In this document: piece by piece, positions 14,629-26,399 of the stretch
Position numbering within the stretch: position 1 is the stretch's first letter
Layout of the letters: every line of letters begins with the position of its first letter
Assembly (NCBI RefSeq): GCF_038396675.1
Contig: NC_088922.1
Span: 10,420,001-10,484,000 of the forward strand
Length of the DNA stretch: 64,000 nucleotides
Reading direction: 5' to 3'
Source: Hydra vulgaris
Lineage: Eukaryota; Cnidaria; Hydrozoa; Anthoathecata; Hydridae
Notes under the pieces: generated by a model
Databases searched by the model: none
Seen by the model: only the letters and a program-made list of their open reading frames with translations
What the model was told of the DNA's origin: nothing
Program-made: the position numbers and the translations under genes

Positions 14629-15363
14629 GTTGTGTTTTGATAGTAGTGATTTTATGTAGTTCTAATTAAATTTATTCAAGACTGGCATCTCATTAATCCC
14701 AGAAAATGTGAGTTTCTTGAATGCTGGCAACAAATGGCTTAAACTTAAAGGAGTAAAAACAGAAAAGAAATTGTTAAGGATTGTAGTTATATTGCTTTGA
14801 TCAGTCGTATCGTTGCCATTTGATTCTTTCATAGATCTTATTTAATTTTTAACTTTAGGTTTCATGTTTATATGTCGATAGATAACTTTTGAATTTATCT
14901 TGGCTTTTTCTGATACAATTTTTCATATTCAGTAATAAAATGAACAAGAGTTTTTTTTACTTTTTTGCAGCAATATTTTTATTTTTCAAAGTCTGAACAC
15001 CAGCTTCGGTTTTTGCTTCTATAATAAAGTTTATTTTTTATTAGAGAGATTACTTCTTTTGTGCAAAACAGAAAAAATTGTGATTTAATTTCTGGTATTT
15101 AAAGATTACATCCCTCAATATAGATAGGTTGTAACATTTCATAACATTTATCAATATTTAAATTTTTAAAACAATAAACCCAGTTGATATTATTAATCAA
15201 TAGTTACCGTTTTTAAAATCTTGTTGAGATGAGGAAAAGTCCTCAGCTAGCACGTTTGTGGTGTATACAGTGTAATTAGACTATGTGGTGCTGTAAAGGT
15301 TAAAGTCTTCTGTGATTAGAAGATCTGAGAAATACTTATTTTCCACTAATTTAGATGCAGAAT

Positions 15364-15759
15364 TTAGAGAGGCTTTTGTTTTCTTTCTCTTTCCTGGACT
15401 TTATGTGCATTTGCATCAAGTAATTCTAATTGAGTGTTTGATCTAGTTACTTTGCCTCTTCCAGAAACAACTGAGGCCCAGCTGGAGTTTGTTGGGTTGC
15501 TGTTGCTAATGTTAGGTTCCGAAGTAAGTAATGAAATGATGTTTACATACTTGGCTTGCTGTTCCTCTAAAGATTTTACTTTTGCTTCTTGAATAATTTT
15601 AAGATACTCTATTTGTTCACACAAACTAGAGTTTTTGTCTTTAAGTATATGAATTTCATTTGTCATAGCTGTTTTAAATGCAAGAAACTTATACTGAATT
15701 TCTTCATTTTTACTTAAAACATAAGCAACTGAATTAGCTTTCAGTTGTGTTGCTGACAT
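15364..15759 (-). pseudogene. LINE ORF1-like coiled-coil protein
   Basis: 131 codons starting at an ATG at 15759. Residues about 15-75 are rich in charged and heptad-like positions (coiled coil likely), followed by 'SSWASVVSGRGKVTR'. It has no CCHC zinc knuckle. Its position directly upstream of endonuclease and RT traces on the same strand supports an ORF1 or a 5' gene of the LINE. It may be only a fragment. Confidence 0.55.
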
Positions 15760-16248
15760 TTTTAACGTCTGACCTTTGTGAAGTTTGTAGTTTTTATCAA
15801 GTTAGGAGGGTTACCACCTTTAATAACAGTGGATTATCTTCTAGATTTGAAATATTTTATATATTACTTAGCTTGTTAACACTTATAAAGATAATAAAAC
15901 TAGAGTTGTTAATGTGTTTTTTTCCATGATAAAATATTGATGTTTATAACTTTATAACCCCAATAGATAAAAACTTAAAACCTCTACTTTATAAAACCTC
16001 CACTTTATAACGCAATTTTAAAAAAATGAAAATCAAACAAAATGTTTTGCATTTTGTAAATCAAAGTGATAAACAAAACTTACAAAAGTTTTAAATACAA
16101 AATGTATGACACCTAATATTTTAAGATTTTTTTGAATCAGAGGGTACCCAACAAAGATCATCTCTGCATGGCTATCTGAATTTGCTACATAAAGAAGACT
16201 TTTTCATAAATTTAATATGAAGATTTTGATGCTCTTCTGAAATTCTAA

Positions 16249-16282
16249 GAATATTTCCTAAATACTATTTAGGAAATATTCC
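16249..16282. repeat. Short palindrome
   Basis: gaatatttcctaaata is mirrored almost immediately by tatttaggaaatattc. It lies about 60 bases upstream of the exon acceptor at 16344. Any link to splicing is untested. Confidence 0.8.
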
Positions 16283-16344
16283 TACATGTCCACATATGTT
16301 CCAGGTGTGTAAACTTAAAATTTCATTAATATATAACTTTGCAG

Positions 16345-16404
16345 GTAGAAATATCTACATTGGTGCGAACACCATCAAATGAAAATCTTCCTATTTTTAA
16401 TGAG
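16345..16404 (+). CDS. Internal exon of the unidentified host gene
   Basis: 60-nt open exon, phase 0 at both ends, encoding VEISTLVRTPSNENLPIFNE. The acceptor is a pyrimidine-containing ATATAACTTTGCAG and the donor is a strong GTAAGT at 16405. It joins in frame to the exon ending at 5994. The product is not recognised; Ser/Thr/Pro/Asn content suggests a linker between domains. An alternative is that each exon belongs to a different gene. Confidence 0.55.
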
Positions 16405-16599
16405 GTAAGTGACATTGGTATAAAACTGTGGTGGTTTTGTGTCTCAGCTGTTGTAGAAGAAGAATAATATAATCATAATTATATTATGAGCCATCACTAA
16501 AAAAGATGTGTTCAAATAATTGTAATTGTTTAAGTTTATCAATAACATTAATGATAAAGCAATGAACAGCATCTGTTTCATGTTTCAGATGATCTAATA

Positions 16600-17800
16600 T
16601 AACACAATACTTGGGCTATCAAGTTTTTTATCTTTTTGAAAATAAACAACCAAGGGGTGCAAAGTTGTCTTTTATTCCAGTGAAAACCTCGCATTGCACC
16701 CTGTATTAGAAAACTATAGTTTTATTCAAAGCCAAGAAGTTGGAATATATGTTGGAAGTAGGTGGCTTTACTTTTTGATATAAAATAATGCTATCATAAA
16801 TTATCTAACTGTTCACAAACCATTTCAATGAATTCATCTAAGGTAAAGTTGCTGGTGTTAAAGTACATTGGAAATTTGATTTTTGCCATTGATAAAAATT
16901 AACTTTAAACCTTTAATATCAATATGCTCTTGTAATCAGTTATTCCTGGAATTTTCTGTACACAAAGCTTTGCGTTTTAATGGTACTGATGAACTGCATG
17001 CAGACCAGAAGCACCACCCACAGAAATGCACCTTTTGAGTCACAAAATTTTGAAAATCTAACTTTAAAATAATTATGTTTTACTTTTAGATTCAATATGA
17101 AGTTCTTTCATATTGATTAAATAAAGTTTTTTTTGGATGTGTTGCTTTATATCATCTACTTTAGCTGAAACAAACTCTTTCCTGGAAAAAAATTGAATAT
17201 TCATCCCATTGATAGAATTAAACAACCTCTGCAGTTACCTCTTAGCTTAGCTTAGTTAACACGATTTTGGAGAAAGTTTCGATGATGTTCCACTTTGTTT
17301 TCTTAAATTTCTTGCTTGTCAAATTTTTTTAAAGTAAAAAAATACTGCTGAGTTTTTTCTATTGATTAACTGTCTGAAGTGTAAGAAGTGTGGTTTTTCT
17401 GAATGTTGTCTAAATCTTTGTTTATTTTTATTAAACGTTTGTTTGAAGCAGTTTTAACTTCATCAAGTGCAGCTCTACACATAATAAATTAGCAACAACC
17501 TTTTGTGTAAGAACTCTTATGTTATCGACTCAATGCTTTCCATATGCAACTCTATCTTTAATTGAAACAAGTTGAAGAGGTGAGCATCCAAAATTTGCAA
17601 CACTTTAATTAAGATCTTATCTTAATGTGAGACTGTCAACATGAATTTCTTTTTTCTGAGGTTCATTTTCTTATGTATCATAATGCTTGCAATGCGATGT
17701 TTTTTTGCAATTAGTACAGATTTTTTGAACAGTTATTAAACCAAAATCTTGTGCATATGAAAGACCAATAACTCTAAGAGAATCTATAAAATAAAAGATA
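16600..17800 (-). pseudogene. Decayed gene of a transposon-associated family
   Basis: Scattered coding traces on the minus strand: 'DFGLITVQKICTNCKKTSHC' near 17750-17690 (a CxxC--C pattern), 'FGCSPLQLVSIKDRVAYGK' near 17590, and 'KVVANLLCVEL' near 17490. The 'SP-KL--V--RDRV-YGK+K' pattern resembles uncharacterised proteins encoded by DNA transposons in Hydra and some insects, from memory only. Many stops occur and no termini were found. It might belong to the same broad family as 2264-4200, which I cannot establish. Confidence 0.35.
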
Positions 17801-17993
17801 TTATTTATTAAATATTGTGTAACATGTACTTATTCCCAAAGATTTTTGTGTTAAATTGAAGATATTAGTTTAAATATTAAAACTTAATTTTCACTTTTTT
17901 TTTAAAGGATTACAACAATACCTTCAACAAGTAAATTTTCTTATGAGAGTTGCAAATAAAATCTATGGGGTTTACTTTGGTTCTCAAAAAAAG

Positions 17994-18062
17994 AAGCTCT
18001 TGGTTTAGTTTATACCTAAACTAAACCAAGAGCTTTTTGCTAAGAGCTAAACTAAACCAGTA
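17994..18062. repeat. Palindrome plus partial third copy
   Basis: aagctcttggtttagtt is mirrored by aactaaaccaagagctt after about 9 bases, and a further 'aagagctaaactaaacc' follows at about 18042. This triple arrangement suggests repeated template switching. Confidence 0.8.
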
Positions 18063-18299
18063 CTTAATAACATTTACTTTTTTTAGACTTTCTAAATTTA
18101 AAAAGATGGAACTGTTCATTTAACACTTTACCAATACAACAAGGAGAGAGCTCAGGCATTCTACTCATCATTAATTAGTTTTAAAAAACAACAAGAATTT
18201 ATTTGGTATTTTTTAATTTGGACATAACAGTATTATAAATTTTGACAAAACAGTTTTTTTCATTAAAAAAAGTTAAGTTTTTATGGAAAATTTACCTGA

Positions 18300-18378
18300 C
18301 TTTTAAAGACTTTTAGGATTATAAATAAGTGCCCATTAAATCTTTTAGGATTATAAATAAGTGCCCATTAAATTTTTT
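18300..18378. repeat. 35-bp direct repeat, two copies
   Basis: 'ttttaggattataaataagt' followed by 'gcccattaaat' occurs twice in tandem. It is non-coding. Confidence 0.85.
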
Positions 18379-18432
18379 AGTTTTTATTGATTAATACTCT
18401 TCTATTGATGGCTATAGAAATTTTCAGAAAGT

Positions 18433-18984
18433 AAAAAGGTGCCATCTTAGGTAACAGATGCTTTCATCGCGGATCAATTTAAAAAAATCTTAATCCGACT
18501 TTTTTTGATGACTTTGCAGCTCTTTAATGAACTATTTTTTAACTAATTTTTTTTTAATGTTTACTCACCACGTGCAGATCAACAGGCAATTTGATTTGCA
18601 TTAATTTTTAAATTTGATTTTAAGATTAAACTTATTGAAATCAAAAAAAATTTCAATTCCAAAATAAAAATTTCAACTTTAACCCGCCATTATGGAAAAA
18701 AATAAGACGGCACATTTTTTTTTTTAATGTATCCGTGGCAAACTTGCTTTTGACAATCTTAAAACAATTGAAGTATAACACTAACTTGTTCAAATGTTAT
18801 TACCTGTTAAAAACGATTTTTAAAAAAAAACCTTTTTGCTTGTAGAGTGAAATATCATGCAAAATAGCCCTCTACTTAAATAGTAATTTTTCAAGAACCG
18901 TATTAGATATTGATTTGAAACTTTCAAAACATGCTTTTCTGATATGGTCCTCTGAGATGTGGCCCTCTACTTGGCATGAAATGT
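18433..18984. mobile_element. Dispersed repeat, TAGGGTCATTCCATGCC type, copy 2
   Basis: Inverted, diverged relative of 9998-10551. The end GGCATGAAATGTATC corresponds to the start of copy 1. It borders a TA array at 18985, as copy 1 does on its left. It has no coding capacity. Confidence 0.75.
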
Positions 18985-18998
18985 ATCTATATATATAC

Positions 18999-19092
<94 letters not shown>
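18985..19092. repeat. (TA)n microsatellite
   Basis: TA array with two short interruptions. Frames across it are artefacts. Confidence 0.96.
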
Positions 19093-19094
<2 letters not shown>

Positions 19095-19578
19095 CGTCAT
19101 TCTTGTGTAGGAGCCTAATATCATTGTGTGATTTTTTGGTGGAATAATGGAATAGCATCAAAGATTGCGAAAAAATCTATCAATCTTATTACATTGTTAT
19201 TGAAAGTTTAAAGAACACATTTTTTTTACAGTTCTTAAAATATTTTTTAAGTTTTTCTTAACAAGGCTGTTTAAAAACCAAAATTGTTTTTTAGGTATTT
19301 TATAAAGTATTTTATAAGTTTATTTTGTGTAATTTATTTGTAAACGGTTGTTGTTTTTTAAAGAAAAATGTTTATGATGAAATCCTTAACTTTGGTAACT
19401 CTATTTATTTGCAATTTATGGTAATTCATCCGTTTAAGAATAAAAACAGTTAAAAATTAGGCATATGCCCTGTTTAAGTGCGACTTTCATAGGTCTTTGT
19501 CAGTCTTTAAGATTTCGGGCAAAAAAGTCCTCTAATATACTACGATTGTGATGTACAAAAAATCCTCTATACAACAAA

Positions 19579-19757
19579 CAGTGCCGTGGCTAGTCGGTCG
19601 GAAGCCCCCCTAAAACCTGTCATTAAGACCCCATAATCCTAAAACTTCACTAGGTGTTACAAAAAAAAGCTCTTTAAATTTGCAAAAGAGCCTTCTAAGT
19701 TCACTGGGTCCCCCTCCTTCCAATTAGGATGTTTGTAGTAGTCTAGCCACGGCTCTG
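19579..19757. mobile_element. hAT-type MITE, copy 1
   Basis: 179 bp. Left CAGTGCCGTGGCTAG is mirrored at the right by CTAGCCACGGCTCTG. CAGTG(C/G)CGT(A/G)GC-type ends are typical of hAT non-autonomous elements. The interior is GC-richer than its surroundings and non-coding. An 8-bp target duplication is not clear. Confidence 0.75.
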
Positions 19758-20147
19758 TAAATAAAAATGGGTAATATTTTTATTCCTATACTCTAGAGTA
19801 TTGGAATAAAAATAAGAAACTAATATGTTATAAATTATTAATGTTAATAATTAATAACATTTATAATTTATTATTTATATAAATTATTGTTAATAATTAA
19901 TAACATTTAATAATAATTGTAATTGTTATTAAAATGTTATAACAATTATGAAAGTAATATTTTATAAATAACTCCCTAAAAACCTTAGCAAAACTTTTTT
20001 GAACCCATTACAGGGTCCCCAAAATTTTGGGACCCTCGGCTACAGCCTAGTTAGTCTGTAGGTAAATCCGGATGATGTAAATATCAAAATTAACAATACC
20101 TGCTCTAATTAATGGATTTATCAGACTGATATTTAACAGAATGAATT

Positions 20148-20149
<2 letters not shown>

Positions 20150-20215
<66 letters not shown>
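20150..20215. repeat. (TA)n microsatellite
   Basis: Short TA array immediately left of the second hAT MITE. Confidence 0.95.
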
Positions 20216-20216
<1 letters not shown>

Positions 20217-20217
20217 T

Positions 20218-20311
20218 CAGTGCCGTGGCTAGGCTCCCCCAAATTTTAAAATTTTAGAGCCCTTGTGACAGGTTTTAGCAGGGGGCCTCGGACCCAGTAG
20301 CCACGGCACTA
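20218..20311. mobile_element. hAT-type MITE, copy 2 (deleted)
   Basis: 94 bp with the same termini as 19579-19757 (CAGTGCCGTGGCTAG, mirrored TAGCCACGGCACTA) and a shortened centre that still shows 'gagcccttgtgacaggtttt'. It is a deletion derivative of the same family less than 600 bases away. Confidence 0.75.
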
Positions 20312-20759
20312 GCATATATGCAAATTTAATATTGTAAAGCGAAATTACATTGTTTCGTAATTACAAAGTTTTGTAACTTTGCTTTACTTATAATTTCGAA
20401 CCTTAACATCTTTCGTCATTTTGCATTACATTTTCAAAAGATTATTTTTACAATAAAAAAACTCTGAAATAAATATTAAAAATCAGAAGACTTAACGGAA
20501 AAATATTTGCGGACAAAAAAGTTCATAATAAACCAAAAAATAATTACAAAATGTCTAAGTAAATAACCAATCAATATAAACAAAATAAACTGTCATTTTG
20601 ATTAAAAAAATAAGCTAATGTTATAATGAAAAGTTTGTTTATTAAGTGAGGAATTTTTCATTTTATGTGGAACGCTTCTTTACTTTTAATTTATGCTTCA
20701 ATTAATTGCAGAAACTTATCAATTAGATAAGTTTTTACAATTAAGGCGTGTAAGTAAAT

Positions 20760-21000
20760 GTTTATATATTTGGGATTTTTATCAGTTCAAGGTGCTCAAT
20801 AATTCTAACTTTTAAATGTCTGAAAGTTTTTCCAATATAACTGGCATTACAACTAACACAATACTAATAAGATACAAAATAATTTTTGTTTAAAAGACCA
20901 TTTCCAAAGCTTAAATCTTATGTTATCTTAAATCTCATGTTGTTTACAAATTTTCTTGCGCTGGCTGTAATACCAGTAATATTTTTTTGCATTTAATCTA
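20760..21000 (-). pseudogene. Penelope-like GIY-YIG endonuclease trace
   Basis: Minus-strand reading near 20885-20790 gives 'YCVSCNASYIGKTFRHLKVR' followed by an 'IIEHLE' stretch. This matches the Y-I-C--C---YIGET-R-L--R--EH pattern of GIY-YIG domains carried at the C-terminus of Penelope-like retroelements. No reverse transcriptase was found upstream. It is a small decayed fragment. Another GIY-YIG source cannot be excluded. Confidence 0.55.
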
Positions 21001-21489
21001 GTGATTTTTTGCTCGGTTTTAATGGGTTATTAGGCTGGCGGTTTTTTGCATCTGATGTTTAGATATTTATATCAGTTTTATAATGCGTGAAAGCATTTTT
21101 ATATATTTTAAATGATAATGGTTATGATATACACTCTGTCAAAAAAGTTTTCATCCACCTATCCTGTATATTTTTTCAGACGCGATAACTTTTTATTCAG
21201 CAGAGATATAAGCATAATTTCAACTAAATTATATTAGTTAACTATTCAAGAAGTATTACAAAAAAAGATTTTACAAAATAACGAATAGAAAATTGAATAC
21301 AGCATTTAAAAATAAACAATGCCTGTTTTTGCGTCAAAAAAGTTTTTATCCTCTTTGTACTTCCACCTCAATTTGTTATTAAATCAGTATTAAAGTAACA
21401 TTTTTAAAATAAAAATTAGATTTAGTAAGATTTTTGTATTATTTTTTCTTTATATGAATTTTTTATTTTTGTTAGATTAATTATTAAAA

Positions 21490-21682
21490 ATGAGAGTTGT
21501 AGAAGGAATTAGATTGCTTATTGTTAGACTATGGAAGGAGGAAAAATCACAGTGAAATATAGGAGAAATAGTTAAGAAATCACATGCAACTGTGCAGTCC
21601 ATTATCCAAAAATACCACACCACCAAAAAAATTCCTTATAAGCCGCGTACAGGACGTCCAAATAAGATTCAAGTATTACATT
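21490..21682 (+). pseudogene. Tc1 transposase, 5' part
   Basis: Starts MRVVEGIRLL at 21490; the helix-turn-helix region includes 'IGEIVKKSHATVQSIIQKY' and a 'GRPNK' basic hook, with an in-frame stop after 'EEKSQ'. The hAT element interrupts it at 21683, and the remainder resumes at 24935. Confidence 0.8.
21675..21682. repeat. 8-bp target-site duplication, left copy
   Basis: ATTACATT directly before the hAT left end. The identical octamer follows the right end at 24927-24934. An exact 8-bp duplication is the hAT hallmark. Confidence 0.93.
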
Positions 21683-24600
21683 CAGGCCGGATTAGGACTT
21701 TTTAGTGCCCAAGGCACAAACCCACATCGGTGCCCCCTTCTGCCCGGGGCCCCTGATTTTTCACTGACTGTGACCGGTGGTATGTTCAATATTATGCAAA
21801 GAAAACAGTTGTTAACAAATATGTTTGTAGTTTGTACTACTATCACTCATATAAAACCTACAATAAAATATTTCTGTATTAAAATTAATAGTTAATAAAT
21901 TTTGAAATAATAATAGCTGTATTTTTTATTAGATGAAAAAATCAAAAAGATATTATCATTTACATTTTAAAGTTTTTTTTTTCTAGATTTACATCTACCA
22001 AAGTCTTTGAGTGTATCGTCATAAGCAGAGATAAGGAATCGAGCCTTTCTTGTTTTATTGTTGATCTATTTGGATTTTTTGTACGTTTAAACTGAGAAAA
22101 AGAACGCTCAGTTGAACAGTTAGTAACCATTAATGTTAAAAATATGCGGAAGGCAATTTCAACATTTAAAAAGGCACACTCAATATTGTCTCTAACTATT
22201 ACTTGGTATAATTTTCCATGATTGAACGTGTTGTTTTCCGATTTTGATGCAGCTGGAAACTTGTGTCGAATATATGAATGAAACTGTTGTAGTTCAGTAT
22301 ATAAATTATTGTTCAGATCTATAGGATAAGCATTTATTAGTTCTTCAAAACACTGAGATGTTTGTGATAATGATCCATCGACCAAACAAGAAAAGCGAAC
22401 TGCTACATCATTATATACTTGTCTTCGTCTACTCATTTCTGTCTCAAGTTTGTCAACAATGGCGCCTTTCGTTTACGATTACGGGTCAAAGTTGACTTAT
22501 AATCTACACCTAGTGTCATTATTTTTGCAGCTTCTTCAAATCTTTCAAATTCATTCCTAGATTTATGCAAGTGATCTGCTAGTGAAGAATACAAATCAGC
22601 ACACGTTTTTAAGTTCATTTGCTCTTTTTGGAGAGCCTGACTAACCCTGTGAAAATGCTGTAATATCTCTTTCCAAAAAACAAGCATGAAAGCAAATTCT
22701 AATTCTTGCATCTTCTTTGCAATGTTTTCTGCTTCTCTTCTGGTATCTCCTTTCTGTGACTGATCTTCTTGAATACATTCTAATGCTTTTAAAATCTGAA
22801 GAAGAGACTTTAGGATAGCTTCAGTTGCAACAGCATGTGCATCCCATCTGGTATCGGAAAGAGACTTTACCAGGGTTCTATTCACAAAGCATCCTTTCAG
22901 AATCTTCCATCTGTTGGTTGAAGCTGAGAAAGAAGTATAGAGTTCTTATATACAGTTGGACTGTATGGAAGAAGCTTACTGCCTCTAAACAGGAGTCAAC
23001 GGCACTTCTGCCTATAAGATTTAGTGAATGGGCAGCACAGGGTATGTATACAGCAAACTCATTTTCCTCTAGAATTTTTTTTTTGCATGCCCTTGTAGCA
23101 CCCGGACATATTAGCTGCATTATCGTGGGATTGACCTCTGCATTTTAAAAAATTAATATTGCAAACTTCACTTAAGTACTGCAGCACTTGCTTAGCCATA
23201 CCTTCACTAGTGTGATTTTGCAACTCCAAGAAAGTCAAAAAGCGCTCAATGGGCTCTCCATCTGCTACATATCGAAGAACAACGCTTAACTGATCTGTAT
23301 GTGAAATATCGGGTGTTGAGTCTACTGACAAGCTGAAATAACCAGAAGTCTTTACTTCATCTACAATTACTTCACGGATTTTTTTGGACATAATTTCAAT
23401 CAGTTCTTCACATATAGTTTTGGATAAATAAGAAGGATTTCCCTTTCCAGAATTTCCATAATTCGCAATGTGTGGTGCTAAAAATGGATCAAACTGACTG
23501 ACCAACTCTAGCAGTCCTAAATAATTTCCATTTTGTAAAGATCCAAAATTTTCATTAGTTCCTCTGAAAGCCAGACCACGCTCGGCTATAGTGCAAATAA
23601 CCGCTATTGCTCGTCTCAAAACATGTTCCCAGTAACTATACTCTTCATTATTTGCTCTTCTAGCTTTTGTAGTACACCGGAGCCTTAACGACGAGTTAGG
23701 TATACTAACATGCAGTTTTTAGGAGTAGCACTTTAGTTCGTGATTATCAACATAAATGTTATTTTTCCATCACTGAACCCATTTTTATCAGCAAAATTTG
23801 TGGAACCTGTAGATGCAAAAAGTTTACAAACAAAGCAGTACACAGATTCCGTGGATGGTGAATACAATAACCACTCTCTCCTGTACTGCTCACCATTCGC
23901 TTTTGTGCCATAGAAAAGTTTTTGGGAACAATATCTTGTTATTTTTCCTCCAGCATAAATACGGCAAGATTTATCAAAGGGACCAAAATGATGCTGACAG
24001 TTAGTAGGCCCACAGTCAACCCAGTAAGCCACATCATAAGCGGAAAAGTCAATCCACGGTCCTAGATCTATTGCTTGATTAATTTTATCATTTTCATCTT
24101 TATCATCTGCATCTTTATCATCATCTTCAGCAGATTGAAGAGGGTTACACTTACAACAAATTTCATTATCAAGCTCTATTACAGTGTCTGGATTTGCAGA
24201 ACAGCCTATAGTAGACTTATCAAGAGGGCCGATAGTGTCAGTAAAATCCTTTTTTGCTTGTTGCTGATCTAAAACTAAATAACTTGTTAATTTTCTGCTC
24301 GTAGCTTTCACAAGAGAAATAGTGTGCTCTTTTTCTTTAGCTTGTTTTCTCTTTTGTGCACCACTTAACTGAACACGTTTCATTTTGGAATCTGAAATTA
24401 AAAAAAGTATGCAAAAAGATGTAAATAAAAATGATTAAATGATATAAAACGAAAATGTAATTTACATAAAAATTAAAAAATTATGCAAAATAAGGCTAAA
24501 AAACAACAAACTTAAGGTGTAAGCTCCTATAAATAATTCCTTAATATCAGAATCAATAAAAATGATAAAACAAATGATAAAACAGCTTTAATAATAGTTT

Positions 24601-24926
24601 CACGTTGTTAATAAAAAAATATCATCAAGTGAAGTCGCAAAAAAAAAGTCATTAAAGCGCGAAAAAAATAATTAGTTTAAAAAAAAGCTAAATAGAAAAA
24701 ACCGGCTCATTCATAGCTTAATTTTTAAGTATTCAAGATTTTACCAAACTTGAATGTGAATTTTTATTATAATGTATTTCTTCATTTTCATAGCACTTGT
24801 TCTATTTTCAGTTGTTTCTGGACTTAAATTTGTTTAAAAAAAGTATTTCTTGAGTACTTGTGGTTCCCCCAAACGCTTGGTGCCCAAGGCAAATGCCTTG
24901 TTTGCCTAATGGTTAATCCAGGCCTG
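21683..24926 (-). mobile_element. hAT transposon, 3.24 kb, nested in Tc1
   Basis: Left terminus CAGGCCGGATTAGGACT; right terminus in reverse reads CAGGCCTGGATTAACC. Subterminal 'gcccaaggca' also occurs at both ends in inverted orientation. A perfect 8-bp duplication flanks it. It carries one broken transposase gene on the minus strand (24383 to 21960). About 540 bases of A+T-rich leader lie between the right end and the gene start. Confidence 0.93.
21960..24383 (-). pseudogene. hAT transposase, TTF zinc-finger type, frameshifted
   Basis: Successive frames on the minus strand give an almost complete transposase. 23733-24383: basic N-terminus, acidic stretch, then a TTF-type zinc-finger region with 'GKITRYCSQKLFYG' and 'YCFVCKLFAS'. 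23059-23619: the DUF4371/RNase H-like core with 'FSLSVDSTPDISHTDQLS' and 'GQSHDNAANMSG'. 22878-23120: 'CAAHSLNLIG'. 22433-22885: 'SLSDTRWDAHA'. 21960-22436: the C-terminal dimerisation block with 'CSTERSFSQFKRTK'. About four frame changes (near 23770, 23075 within an A-run, 22900 and 22455) and a few stops inactivate it. The layout matches ZMYM/TTF-type hAT proteins of animals. Confidence 0.9.
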
Positions 24927-24934
24927 ATTACATT
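24927..24934. repeat. 8-bp target-site duplication, right copy
   Basis: ATTACATT, identical to 21675-21682. Confidence 0.93.
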
Positions 24935-25750
24935 GACAAGCTATTTTGGAAACAGTCATCCAGAATCCTAAAATAAGTGCTCCAAAACTCGCTAGAATGC
25001 TGAAAAATGATTACAAACTAAAAGTGGATCCTGAAACTGTTAGAATAACCTTAAGAAGAGCTGGATACAATGGTAGAGTACCATTGAAAATTACCCTACA
25101 TCAGCAAAGATAACAAAGCCCAAACGACTACACTTTGCAAAGCTTCTTATTAACAAGCCACAGAAATTCTGGTAATTGGTCTTTTTCGGTAAGTCAAATT
25201 CAATGTGTTTTCATCAGATGGAAGAGTTAAAGTTTGGAGAAAACCAAATAAAGCATTTAAAAAACATAACTTGTGTCCAAGGGTGAAGCATGGTGGAGGA
25301 AGTGTTTTAGTGTGAGGGTGCATAAGTGCTTCAGTTTTAGGAAACTTGGTTTTCATTGATTGAAATATGGATCAAAATGTGTATTCAAACATTCAGAAAA
25401 ATAATTTGGAAGAAAATACCCACAAATTGGGACTTACTAGGTCATTTATTTTTCAGCAGATAACAAATTAAAACATACAGCCTAACGTGTCAAGGAATGA
25501 CTTATATTTAAAATAGCTAAGCAACTTCATACACCACCACAATCTCCAGATTTAAATCATATCGAACATCTGTAGGATGAATTGAGTAGAAAAATTAGGA
25601 CACACGATGCGAGGAATCGACAACAACTAAAATTAGTAATTATGAAAGAGTGGGGCTCAATCACTCCAGAAATTACAAAAAAATTAGTTTGTACTATGAA
25701 AAACAGACTATATGAGGCAATACATGATCGTGGAAACACAAGTTATTAAA
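24935..25750 (+). pseudogene. Tc1 transposase, 3' part
   Basis: Resumes with 'AILETVIQNPKISAPKLARM' and 'ETVRITLRRAGYNGRV', then out-of-frame traces of the catalytic core: 'RVKVWRKPNKAFKKHNLCP', 'VKHGGGSVLVWG-ISA', and a 'QSPDLN-IE' trace near 25548. Multiple stops and frame changes occur. The catalytic residues cannot all be placed. Confidence 0.8.
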
Positions 25751-25920
25751 ACGCTAACAAAATGAGTTCGCATAACAACTTTGTTTGATTTTTGCAAAGT
25801 GGATGAAAACTTTTTTGGGACAAAAAAGTTTTCATTCTTTCATTCCAAAACGCTTTATTTGTTACTTATTACTTTAAAAAATCTTTTTGTACAATATTTC
25901 TTATATGTTTAAATGATGTA

Positions 25921-26116
<196 letters not shown>

Positions 26117-26399
26117 AACAACAAATGAATATCGTCGACTTATATTTTACATTTTATTATAAATGAAATAAAAACCATGAAATACCAAAATGAAATAGTC
26201 AATCACATTTTTGAGTTATTTTGTAGTTTGATATAATTTACTATTTATACAAGTTTGCATAAATAAATTTTGAACGATTACGGCTTTTTATCCTCCAAAT
26301 AATATCATTTCTAATAATACTTCGCGTAATAAAAAATTCGGAATGTTTCACGTAGTTTGATCATGTTCAGTAATTGCTTACAAACATTCCTCATTTACT

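Larger units (their letters stand above)
13540..15770 (-). mobile_element. Non-LTR retrotransposon (LINE), decayed
   Basis: Read on the minus strand from 15759: an ORF1-like frame, an endonuclease trace ('LLIT-DFN' near 15300), then reverse transcriptase. RT traces are 'GVDGIHPHILKK' (about 14600), 'ITPLYKKGSK' (14470), 'KAFDTPTYDLMLHKL' (14220), 'SGVPQGSFLGPLLFILYINE' (14075-14020), and at the end 'YTSLVRPHLEYSAPVWN' (13670). The order is that of CR1/Jockey-like elements. Frames are broken by stops and indels. No poly-A tail is evident. It sits in the intron, antisense to the plus-strand host gene. Confidence 0.85.
21131..25825 (+). mobile_element. Tc1-type transposon split by a hAT element
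   Basis: Left end acactctgtcaaaaaagttttcatcc, with an inner direct copy at about 21333 (gtcaaaaaagtttttatcc), as in the IR/DR termini of some Tc1 elements. The right end carries the mirror gtggatgaaaacttttttgg (about 25799-25818). Without the insertion the element is about 1.45 kb. The hAT copy at 21683-24926 interrupts its transposase gene, so the Tc1 insertion is older. Confidence 0.8.

Noticed and set aside
9998..18984. A single 9-kb transposon with 550-bp terminal repeats (Maverick-like)
   Set aside because: The arms are strongly diverged, no viral-type polymerase or integrase traces lie inside, and a splice-bounded host exon lies between. Two separate insertions are simpler.
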